From positions 1 to 7,065 of the forward strand of contig JAJZYO010000101.1 in the NCBI GenBank assembly GCA_021798075.1: 7,065 nt of DNA, written 5' to 3'. This stretch comes from Actinomycetes bacterium. GTDB lineage: Bacteria > Actinomycetota > Acidimicrobiia > Acidimicrobiales > Palsa-688. The position numbers were made by a program, and so were the translations under genes. Under the pieces are notes generated by a model, which did no database searches, had not been told where the DNA came from, and was given only the letters and a program-made list of their open reading frames with translations. This document shows, one piece after another, positions 1-5,739 of this stretch. Positions within the stretch are counted from its first letter, which is position 1. Every line of letters starts with the position of its first letter.

Positions 1-1
1 A

Positions 2-1282
2 CTGCTACCTCCCCCCACGACGGCAGCCACCACCACGACCGCTCCGCCCACGACCGCTCCGGCCGCCACGACGTCCACGACCAGCCAGACAGGGCAGAAA
101 TCGGGTGCCAGGAGCGCAGCCGGGCTGCCTGTTGTCCCCGCCACCTTGCCGACCACGACTACCCAGGTGACCGCACTGCCGTCGACGACCCTGCCCCCTA
201 CGACAGCCGCCACCGCCACGACAGTGCCCGTGACCGTGGGGCCCACTACGGCGACGACCTCGGCACCAGCGCGGAAGAAGCCGAAGAAGATCGGTTCCCC
301 TCACCGCCAGCACACCCGGCCCGCCACCACCTCCCCCACGGCGACCACCTCGCCGCGGGCCACGACCACGACCACTTCCCCGCCGGCCAGGCCGACGACG
401 ACCACCTCGCGGCCGACCACCTCGCGGCCGACCACCTCGCGGCCGGCCACCTCGACGACAGCCTCTTCGCCCACGACCGGCTCTGCGGGCACGGTCCCTC
501 CCACCACAGCTCCGCACAAGGGTTCACAACCCCCGCCGGCCAGTAGTGTCCGCCCCACCGTCCCCACTTCGACCGGCACGCCGGCCTCCCCGCGCACGAC
601 CCCCTACCTCGCCGGCTCCCCGCCCCCGCCGCGCCCGGGTGCGGCCACGACCAGGCCTGTCAGCAAACCGGCCACCAAGCCGCCGGCCACCTCCCGGCCG
701 GCGACTTCCTCGGCCAAGACCTCCCACGCCGGTACCGCACCAACTAGGTCGGGTCACCCGGCCACGTCGGTGGGCACGGGGACAGGGGCTGCCAATGCGG
801 GAGGGGGCCACACCGCGCGAGCCCCGGCAACCGGCTCGGGCGCCCCCTCCGGTGTGGCGAGGAACGCCGCCGCAGGCGCCGGCCGCGTCGGTCGTACCGC
901 GTCGTCGGGCGCGGTCACGGCCCACCGGGCGGGGGCGGCACCGGCCGGCGGCCGAGCCGCGACCGGCACTCGTTCCCCTGCGGACGTGCAGGCTCCTGCG
1001 GGCGTGCAGGGCCTGGGCTTCCAGGCCGGGTCGGGGGCGAAGATCCCGGTGACGGTGACAACGGTGCCCTTCGGCGAGCGCGCCGGAGGCACGGGCATAA
1101 TCTCGCCGGACGAGCTGTGGTCCGGCGGGCCGCTCCAGGTCGGCACCATACTGAGCGTCCCTCTCACCCTCGGGGGCCTGGCGGTCGTCTTCGTCGTCGC
1201 CCAGTGGTTCATCGACCGCCGTGACCCCAAGGTCGTGGACGCCCCGGCCCGGGAAGGGGAGGACTCGGTTGGCTTCGACTGA
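2..1282 (+). CDS. Thr/Pro-rich mucin-like membrane-anchored surface protein, 3' part (5' end outside window)
   Basis: This frame is open from the left edge to a TGA at 1280-1282, giving 426 visible residues, so the true start lies upstream; a TTG at 146 is only an internal codon. About 300 residues are low-complexity Thr, Pro, Ser and Ala, including an Arg-Pro-Thr-Thr-Ser repeat near visible residues 134-151, as in an extended and possibly glycosylated stalk. The last ~90 residues are more ordinary and hold one hydrophobic segment (about 380-403), then IDRRDPK and a short charged tail ending GFD. This arrangement suggests an extracellular stalk, one membrane anchor and a cytoplasmic tail. A TM segment followed by D-R-R-D-P-K is, from memory, a recurrent C-terminus of actinobacterial surface proteins. 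The missing N-terminus may carry the signal peptide and a folded domain. The stop lies inside the start region of the downstream diguanylate cyclase gene, so the two are probably co-translated. An open frame is weak evidence in such GC-rich DNA; composition and the anchor are the real support. Confidence 0.75.
   Translation: MLPPPTTAATTTTAPPTTAPAATTSTTSQTGQKSGARSAAGLPVVPATLPTTTTQVTALPSTTLPPTTAATATTVPVTVGPTTATTSAPARKKPKKIGSPHRQHTRPATTSPTATTSPRATTTTTSPPARPTTTTSRPTTSRPTTSRPATSTTASSPTTGSAGTVPPTTAPHKGSQPPPASSVRPTVPTSTGTPASPRTTPYLAGSPPPPRPGAATTRPVSKPATKPPATSRPATSSAKTSHAGTAPTRSGHPATSVGTGTGAANAGGGHTARAPATGSGAPSGVARNAAAGAGRVGRTASSGAVTAHRAGAAPAGGRAATGTRSPADVQAPAGVQGLGFQAGSGAKIPVTVTTVPFGERAGGTGIISPDELWSGGPLQVGTILSVPLTLGGLAVVFVVAQWFIDRRDPKVVDAPAREGEDSVGFD
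399..455 (+). repeat. 15-bp tandem repeat encoding Arg-Pro-Thr-Thr-Ser
   Basis: The unit ACCACCTCGCGGCCG occurs head to tail at 401-415, 416-430 and 431-445. A fourth, incomplete unit has one base changed (GCC for ACC). Because the unit is 15 bp, copy changes keep the frame and would lengthen or shorten the stalk of the surface protein by five residues. Looser Thr/Pro-rich repetition continues on both sides. Confidence 0.85.
1254..1263 (+). promoter_or_regulatory. Ribosome binding site for the diguanylate cyclase
   Basis: AAGGGGAGGA is a near-ideal Shine-Dalgarno sequence, five bases before the TTG at 1269. It lies inside the 3' end of the upstream surface-protein gene. It decides the start of the cyclase in favour of TTG 1269 over the in-frame GTG at 1221, which has no comparable site and would overlap more of the upstream gene. 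Confidence 0.75.
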
Positions 1283-2948
1283 GCCGCGCCTCGCCCAGGC
1301 CGAGCAGACCAGCCTCGAGCAGCGCTTTGGCGCCCTCCAGCTCATGCGGCTCGGCGTCGTCATGTTCGTGGTGGCGACGGCCGTGTTGGCGCGCAAGCAG
1401 CTGGGCATGTCCTCGCACGAGGTCCTTTTGATCAGTGCGGGCTACATGGCGGTGTCGCTGGCCGGCTGGCTGCTCGACAGCCTGTGCGATCACCTGGCTG
1501 CGGCCCGCGGCACGCGGAGGCGCCCTCGGGTCCCCTTCCAGCAGGTGCTGATCCCCGTCGACTCGCTTTACCTGGCGCTCCTCACGGTCCCCTCGGGCGG
1601 CGCCCAGAGCGGCTTCATATGGTTCTTCGCCGTCCAGCTCATAGCGCTGACTCTGCTCGCCGGCCCGCGCACCGGCGTCCGGGTGGCGCTTTGGGACTCT
1701 GCTCTCCTGCTCGCGATAACGTTCCTCCAGCTCGGCCCCGCCGTGGCCCAGGTCCTCGGGGTGCCCCAGATCTACACTCCCTCGGCCGGGGCGGTGGCGG
1801 TCCGGATCAGTGGCTTTTGGGCCGTGGCGCTCTGCACGGCCGGGTTCGCGGCCGTCTCGGAGCGCGAGCTTCGCCGTTCCAAGGCCCAGCTCGACGCCCT
1901 CTCGGCCATGGCGCGCGACATGGAGGCGGCGATGGAGCAGGGCACAGGCGCGGCCGCCGTGATCCCGGTCCTGCTCAGCAGCATTATCGAAACGTTCGGC
2001 TTCGAGCGGGCAGCCGTTATCTGGGAGAGAAAAGGCGAAGTCGTCGCCGCCCGGGCCGCGTCAAGGGGAGGCAGGTCCCTCCCGGCCGAGGAGCTCCAGC
2101 TCGGCTCCGGCGTCCTGTCCGGCGGCATTGCCGAACGGGCGCTCGCCGGCCCGGAACCCCCCAGGGTGCGCAACCTCGCCCGAGCAGGCGCGCCGGCCCT
2201 GGAGGACGTGCTCCCCGGTTCGGTCAACGTGGTCGTCCTCGGGCTTTCGGCAGGGTACGAAGGCCGAGGCCTACTGCTCGCCGAGGTCGGCCCGACGAGG
2301 GGCGGCAAAGAAGGAAGGAGGGTCAGCCGGCGCTCTCTGCAGATGGTGGGCCGCTGCGCGGCCCACGCCGCGCTGGCTTTCGCGAACACCGACCTCCGGG
2401 CCGAGAACGCCCGTATGGCCGACACCGACGGTCTCACCGAGCTGGCCAACCGTAGGTCGCTCACCAAGGCCCTGGCCCGAGAGGTGGCCCGCACGCAGCG
2501 CACCAACGAACCGCTGTCGCTCGCCATCATCGACATCGACCACTTCAAGAAGATAAACGACACCTTGGGGCATTTGGCGGGCGACGAGGTGCTGCGCGAG
2601 GTGGCGCAGGCAATGGCCGGCCACGTCCGCGACGTGGACATCGTGGCTCGTTATGGCGGCGAAGAGTTTGCCATCGTGCTCCCCAACTGCGCCTCGGAGG
2701 GCGCCGTCGCCGTCGTCGAACGCGTGCGAGCGGCCGTCTCTGCCGCCAGCAGGGTGGCTACGGTCACGGTCAGCGCCGGCATAGCCACCGCCGCCGGCGA
2801 AGGCAGCGACCGCGAGCGCCTCATGGCCGCGGCCGACACCGCCCTCTATGCCTCCAAGCGGGCGGGGCGCAACCGGGTTACGGTCGCCGGGCCCGACCTC
2901 TCCGTGGCCCTCACCGGGGAGGTCCAGGACACCGTGCTCTCGCTCTAG
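1269..2948 (+). CDS. Membrane-bound GGDEF diguanylate cyclase
   Basis: A 559-residue protein predicted to make cyclic di-GMP from two GTP at the inner face of the membrane. The N-terminal ~200 residues contain about six hydrophobic segments (near 23-41, 52-69, 92-107, 114-131, 137-155 and 173-196), a sensor region I cannot assign to a named MASE-type family. A helical linker (about 197-225) and a GAF-like region (about 226-385) follow. The C-terminal GGDEF domain (about 395-550) has the metal-binding D-I-D-H-F-K-K-I-N-D at 422-431, the active-site GGEEF at 463-467 and the conserved AGDE and DTALYASKRAGRNRV stretches. R454-x-x-D457 sits exactly five residues before GGEEF, so the product-inhibition site is intact. 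There is no EAL or HD-GYP domain. TTG 1269 was chosen for its strong ribosome site; it overlaps the upstream stop by 14 bases. Family and catalytic competence are secure from motifs; the input signal is unknown. Confidence 0.93.
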   Translation: MASTEPRLAQAEQTSLEQRFGALQLMRLGVVMFVVATAVLARKQLGMSSHEVLLISAGYMAVSLAGWLLDSLCDHLAAARGTRRRPRVPFQQVLIPVDSLYLALLTVPSGGAQSGFIWFFAVQLIALTLLAGPRTGVRVALWDSALLLAITFLQLGPAVAQVLGVPQIYTPSAGAVAVRISGFWAVALCTAGFAAVSERELRRSKAQLDALSAMARDMEAAMEQGTGAAAVIPVLLSSIIETFGFERAAVIWERKGEVVAARAASRGGRSLPAEELQLGSGVLSGGIAERALAGPEPPRVRNLARAGAPALEDVLPGSVNVVVLGLSAGYEGRGLLLAEVGPTRGGKEGRRVSRRSLQMVGRCAAHAALAFANTDLRAENARMADTDGLTELANRRSLTKALAREVARTQRTNEPLSLAIIDIDHFKKINDTLGHLAGDEVLREVAQAMAGHVRDVDIVARYGGEEFAIVLPNCASEGAVAVVERVRAAVSAASRVATVTVSAGIATAAGEGSDRERLMAAADTALYASKRAGRNRVTVAGPDLSVALTGEVQDTVLSL

Positions 2949-2963
2949 TCGCTCTCGCTCTGG

Positions 2964-3446
2964 TCAGGCGGTCCTGTCGAGGGCGGCAAGAGCGCCTCGG
3001 ATACGCGCGGCGAGCTCGGCGGCGGCATCGTCGCTCTGGTAGCGGTGGCGTGGCCAGAGGAACCCGCGGAGCCCGTCGCCGAAGCGCCGGGGGACCACGT
3101 GGAGGTGGACGTGGGGCACGCTCTGGCTCACGACCTCGTTGAGCGCGAAGAAGGTGCCTTCTGCCCCGAGGACGGCACGCTGGGCGGCACCAACGCGGCG
3201 CCCGGCGTCGAGGAGGGGGGCGAGCAGCTCGGTGGGCAGCTCGGCCAGGGTCCCGTAATGGGCCCTCGGGACGACGAGGGTATGGCCGTCGAAGACGGGT
3301 AGGTGGTCCAAGAACGCCACGAACTCGTCCTCCTCGAGCACGAGGTGAGCCGGCAGCTCACCGCACGCCACCTTGTCGAAGATGCAGCCTTCCGTGAGGG
3401 CGAGGTTACGCTGTCTTGCCGTATGGCCGAAATCCCCCTGGGCCAA
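2964..3446 (-). CDS. HIT-family (histidine triad) nucleotide-binding protein
   Basis: Histidine triad proteins are small homodimeric nucleotide hydrolases or transferases acting on nucleotide phosphoramidates and related substrates. With a TTG start at 3446 the product is 160 residues. C-I-F-D-K-V-A-C-G-E-L-P (21-32) matches the usual HIT N-terminus, F52-D-G-H-T-L-V-V-P-R the central strand, and H112-V-H-L-H116-V-V the catalytic triad motif. The GFLWPRHRY segment (128-136) near the end is typical of an actinobacterial subgroup. The usual CxxC near the N-terminus is C21-I-F-D24, so that zinc site is probably absent. The start is uncertain: the family normally begins 1-5 residues before CIFxK, yet no ATG, GTG or TTG lies there, and TTG 3446 is the nearest upstream candidate, with only a G-rich run before it. 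The gene converges on the diguanylate cyclase (15-base gap) and diverges from the DUF3151 gene with overlapping 5' ends. Confidence 0.9.
   Translation of the reverse strand: MAQGDFGHTARQRNLALTEGCIFDKVACGELPAHLVLEEDEFVAFLDHLPVFDGHTLVVPRAHYGTLAELPTELLAPLLDAGRRVGAAQRAVLGAEGTFFALNEVVSQSVPHVHLHVVPRRFGDGLRGFLWPRHRYQSDDAAAELAARIRGALAALDRTA
3403..3412. promoter_or_regulatory. Possible bidirectional -10 region between HIT and DUF3151 genes
   Basis: Two TANNNT boxes overlap by two bases on opposite strands: TACGCT on plus (3407-3412) and TAACCT on minus (reading 3408 to 3403). The plus box would start transcription near 3419, a few bases before the DUF3151 ATG at 3423. The minus box would start near 3396, close to the expected N-terminus of the HIT protein. 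No clear -35 element is seen on either strand. Overlapping divergent -10 boxes are known in bacteria; here this is inference from short, degenerate motifs. Confidence 0.35.
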
Positions 3447-3860
3447 GCGCCCCCCGAGACGGTCCTCCCACCGGCAAGCCCCGAGGCCGCGGCCGCCCTC
3501 CGAGAAGCTGCGGAGGCCGAACCTGGCCAACGGCGCCAGCGCCTGGCCGCCGTAGCGTCCCACTGGCCCCGGGACTCGGCTGCCTGGGCGGCCCTGGCCG
3601 AGCTGGCGGAGCACACCGACCCCGTCGGTGCCTACGCCTTCGCCCGCACCGGGTACCACCGGGGCCTGGACGCCCTCCGGGCGGCTGGGTGGCGCGGGTC
3701 CGGGTACGTCCGCTGGAGGCACCCCTCCAACCGCGGCTTCCTGCGGAGCCTCGATGCCCTCCGGCGCTTGTCTGGCTCGATCGGGGAGGCCGATGAGGAG
3801 CAACGCTGCGCCATGTTCCTGCGCCAGCTCGACCCTGACTGGCCACCGAGCGAGCGCTGA
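3423..3860 (+). CDS. DUF3151 family protein
   Basis: A 145-residue protein matching the actinobacterial DUF3151 family, whose function is not established. Recognisable family stretches are an N-terminal Pro-rich segment (10-20), an alanine-rich helix (21-45), W55-A-A-L-A-E, the signature Y71-A-F-A-R-T-G-Y-H-R-G-L-D-A-L-R86, G-W-R-G (89-92), N103-R-G-F-L-R and a C-terminal D-E-E-Q-R-C followed by F-L near 124-132. Family members are about this length. It is probably soluble: no signal peptide or membrane segment is visible. ATG 3423 was chosen because the family homology begins just after it; the frame is open further upstream but that stretch is antisense to the HIT gene. No strong ribosome site precedes it, and a TACGCT box ends 10 bases upstream, so the transcript may be leaderless or nearly so. 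The flavin-reductase-like gene follows after two bases, indicating an operon. Confidence 0.9.
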   Translation: MAEIPLGQAPPETVLPPASPEAAAALREAAEAEPGQRRQRLAAVASHWPRDSAAWAALAELAEHTDPVGAYAFARTGYHRGLDALRAAGWRGSGYVRWRHPSNRGFLRSLDALRRLSGSIGEADEEQRCAMFLRQLDPDWPPSER

Positions 3861-3862
3861 AC

Positions 3863-4390
3863 GTGGCCGAGCTGGTCGGCCCCTTCCCGCCCGGCGTTGA
3901 CCCCGACGCCTACGACCGGCAGCGCCGGCGAGCGTTCTGGCGGATGCCCTCGGGTATCTACCTCCTCGGGAGCGCGTTCGGCGGCCGGCGCAACCTGATG
4001 ACCCACACCTGGGCGATGCAGGTGGCCACCAGACCCAAGCTGGTGGCCGTCTCCGTGCGCAAGGACGCGCTCACCCACGAGCTCGTGGCCGGCGGCCGGG
4101 CCTTCAGCCTGTGTTTCGTCAGGCGCGAGGACCGGGCGCTGGTCAGGGTGTTCACCAAGCCTGCGACAGAGGGCGAGGGTGGCAGCCTCTCGGGCGTCCC
4201 CGTCCGGACCGGCTCGACCGGGGTACCGGTGCTGGTGCAGGCGGCAGCGTGGTTGGAGTGCGAGGTCCGGGGCGACGTGGACGCAGGGGACCACACCCTG
4301 TTTGTGGGGGAGGTGGTCGACTGTTCGGTGCCGGACGAGTCGGCGCCGGTGCTGCGGGTGGAGGACACGCGGCTCAACTACGGCGGGTGA
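3863..4390 (+). CDS. Flavin reductase-like FMN-binding split-barrel protein
   Basis: A 175-residue protein of the flavin reductase-like family, a split beta-barrel that binds FMN and often uses NAD(P)H to reduce free flavin for a partner monooxygenase or oxidoreductase. Visible landmarks are M28-P-S-G-I-Y-L-L-G-S, N44-L-M-T-H-T-W (flavin phosphate-binding region), P58-K-L-V-A-V-S-V, the H71-E-L-V segment and D143-H-T-L-F-V-G-E-V-V near the C-terminus, all typical of the fold. Length is normal for a stand-alone reductase component. It starts with GTG two bases after the DUF3151 stop; only weak GAGCGAG purines precede it, so translation may depend on coupling to the upstream gene. No partner oxygenase is in the window, so the substrate and partner cannot be named. 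Another flavin-binding or F420-like oxidoreductase role within the split-barrel superfamily remains possible. Confidence 0.88.
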   Translation: MAELVGPFPPGVDPDAYDRQRRRAFWRMPSGIYLLGSAFGGRRNLMTHTWAMQVATRPKLVAVSVRKDALTHELVAGGRAFSLCFVRREDRALVRVFTKPATEGEGGSLSGVPVRTGSTGVPVLVQAAAWLECEVRGDVDAGDHTLFVGEVVDCSVPDESAPVLRVEDTRLNYGG

Positions 4391-4434
4391 CCACGGTGGG
4401 GCCGGGTGCGGTCAGTGAAATCGGGCCCTCGGAG

Positions 4435-4440
4435 TAAGCT
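4435..4440 (+). promoter_or_regulatory. Possible -10 box upstream of the RNase D-like gene
   Basis: TAAGCT fits the TANNNT consensus and lies in the only gap (4391-4540) between the flavin-reductase gene and the exonuclease gene. Transcription would start around 4447, leaving an untranslated leader of about 94 bases before GTG 4541, or starting almost on the ATG of a 30-codon ORF at 4449. No convincing -35 hexamer is present 16-18 bases upstream. Confidence 0.35.
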
Positions 4441-4448
4441 TTTGTGAC

Positions 4449-4541
4449 ATGGTCCCGGCTCCAGCCCTACCGAGGTCGGAAGGCCCTGCGAGCCGTTGCT
4501 CCGCGCTGGCGGGGGAGCGACCGGCGGTCGAAGGGCTGTAG
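4449..4541 (+). other. Possible 30-codon upstream ORF coupled to the RNase D-like gene
   Basis: ATG at 4449 opens a 30-residue ORF (starts M-V-P-A-P-A-L-P, ends P-A-V-E-G-L) whose TAG at 4539-4541 shares its last base with the GTG start of the exonuclease gene (TAGTG). The ATG lies nine bases after a TAAGCT -10-like box, so it could be read from a leaderless message. The peptide has no recognisable domain and no attenuator-like codon run. It may simply be an untranslated leader; no ribosome site supports it. Confidence 0.25.
4531..4535 (+). promoter_or_regulatory. Ribosome binding site for the RNase D-like gene
   Basis: AAGGG stands five bases before GTG 4541. It decides the start: an in-frame TTG at 4496 would add 15 Gly/Arg/Ala-rich residues that are not part of any domain and has no better site in front. 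Confidence 0.6.
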
Positions 4542-5737
4542 TGGCGCCGGGCTCGACAGTTCGCCCTGAGCCCCCCGAGGTGGTCAATGGCGTCGGGGCG
4601 CTCCTCGAGCTGGTCGACGAGCTCATGGAGGTGCCCCGTTACGCTCTCGACACGGAGTTCCACCGGGAACGCACGTACTGGCCTCGCCTCGAGCTCCTCC
4701 AGCTCGCATGGCACCCCGTTGGCGGGGGGCCGCTCAAGGTGGCCCTCGTAGACGCCCAGGCCGTCGAGCTCACACCCCTGGCCAAGGTGCTCGAGGGCCC
4801 GGGGGTCATGGTGGCCCACGCGGCCACTCAGGACCTCGAGGTGCTCTGGAGGGCGTGCCAGACGCTCCCGTCGCGCGTCTTCGACACCCAAGTGGCGGCG
4901 GGCTTCGCCGGGCACGGGTCGGCATCGCTGCGTGCATTGGCGGAGGCCTTCCTCGAGGTCCGGCTCGCCAAGGGGGACCGCCTCTCCGACTGGAGCAAGA
5001 GGCCGCTCTCGCCCTCGCAGGTCGCCTACGCGGCCTCGGACGTGGAGCACCTGCTGGCGCTGGCAGACGCCATCTCGTCGGAGCTGGAGCGCCGGGGCCG
5101 GCTCGGCTGGGCCGAACAGGAGTGCCAGGTGCTCACCGAGCGCACCCCCGTTCCCTCCGACCCCGAGGAAGCCTGGTGGAAGCTGCGGGACAACCGTTCG
5201 CTCCAGGGGGTCTCACGGGCGGTGGCGCAAGAGCTGGCCGCCTGGAGGGAACGAAAGGCCCGTGAGCTGGACGTCCTGCCCCGCGCCGTCCTGCCCGACC
5301 TAGCCCTCTTGTCGATCGCCCACTCACCCCCGTCGAGCGCGGCGGCGCTGCGCGAGGTGCGAGGCCTCGACTCCCGGCACCTTCGAGGTGGTGTGGACCA
5401 GGAGATCATGGCGGCCGTCGCTAGGGGGCGGGCGCTGCCGCCGGGCCGAGTGCGGTCCGCCCGGGGCGAACAGGTGAGCAGGCAGTTGCGGCCGGCGGTG
5501 GCGCTGGCCTCGGCCTGGGTCTCCCAGCTGGCACGGGACGAAGGTGTCGACGCTTCGTTGCTGGCGACCCGGGCTGACCTGGTCGAGTGGCTGTCCGGCC
5601 GGGACGGGGCGCGCCTTGGCCGGGGATGGCGGGCGCAGCTCGTGGGCGTCCCCCTGGAGCGCCTCGTGAGCGGAAAGGCCTCGCTCGCCCTCGACGGGGA
5701 GGGCAACCTGCTCATGGAGCCGAGAGGGCCCCGTTGA
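4541..5737 (+). CDS. RNase D-type DEDDy 3'-5' exonuclease with HRDC domains
   Basis: A 398-residue protein of the ribonuclease D family, predicted to trim RNA 3' ends (tRNA and other stable RNA precursors) using two metal ions. The DEDDy exonuclease domain spans roughly 15-195: motif I is L-D37-T-E39-F-H-R-E-R, motif II V-A-H-A-A-T-Q-D98-L-E-V-L, and motif III Y163-A-A-S-D167-V-E-H-L-L, so all four acidic residues and the tyrosine are present. A first HRDC domain follows at about 205-285 (W-W-K-L-R near 212-216, then R-E-R-K-A-R-E and P-x-x-V-L-P-D), and the C-terminal ~100 residues look like a second, more diverged HRDC domain, as in full-length RNase D (about 375-400 residues). No membrane or signal segment is seen. 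GTG 4541 was chosen for its ribosome site. The gene stands alone on the plus strand, converging with a two-base gap on the small minus-strand gene. In actinobacteria this protein is usually annotated rnd; the precise RNA substrate is inferred. Confidence 0.92.
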   Translation: MAPGSTVRPEPPEVVNGVGALLELVDELMEVPRYALDTEFHRERTYWPRLELLQLAWHPVGGGPLKVALVDAQAVELTPLAKVLEGPGVMVAHAATQDLEVLWRACQTLPSRVFDTQVAAGFAGHGSASLRALAEAFLEVRLAKGDRLSDWSKRPLSPSQVAYAASDVEHLLALADAISSELERRGRLGWAEQECQVLTERTPVPSDPEEAWWKLRDNRSLQGVSRAVAQELAAWRERKARELDVLPRAVLPDLALLSIAHSPPSSAAALREVRGLDSRHLRGGVDQEIMAAVARGRALPPGRVRSARGEQVSRQLRPAVALASAWVSQLARDEGVDASLLATRADLVEWLSGRDGARLGRGWRAQLVGVPLERLVSGKASLALDGEGNLLMEPRGPR

Positions 5738-5739
5738 GC

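Noticed and set aside
5..597. Long minus-strand open frames opposite the surface-protein gene
   Set aside because: Their products are Gly/Arg- or Ser/Trp/Val-rich repeats that mirror the Thr/Pro codons of the plus strand. In DNA this GC-rich most frames stay open. The plus frame has a coherent C-terminal anchor and tail.
1221..1268. Longer start of the diguanylate cyclase at GTG 1221
   Set aside because: It would overlap the upstream gene by 62 bases and adds 16 Pro/Arg/Gly residues with no domain. TTG 1269 has a strong AAGGGGAGGA site at ideal spacing.
3303..3422. Upstream extension of the DUF3151 gene to 3303
   Set aside because: This stretch is antisense to the conserved HIT N-terminal region, and DUF3151 homology starts after ATG 3423.
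3447..3803. N-terminal extension of the HIT protein on the minus strand
   Set aside because: HIT homology begins near residue 21 of the TTG 3446 product. The extension is Gly/Pro/Arg-rich and runs antisense through the well-supported DUF3151 gene.
4399..4428. Possible terminator hairpin after the flavin reductase gene
   Set aside because: GGGCC at 4399-4403 can pair with GGCCC at 4424-4428, but the stem is only five pairs with a 20-base loop and no T-run follows.
4496..4540. Earlier TTG start for the RNase D-like gene
   Set aside because: It adds only low-complexity residues and lacks a better ribosome site than the AAGGG before GTG 4541.
4444..4569. GTG-started 41-codon ORF overlapping the RNase D-like start
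   Set aside because: Arg-rich composition, only three bases from the -10-like box, and no ribosome site. The ATG 4449 frame has the more meaningful TAGTG junction.
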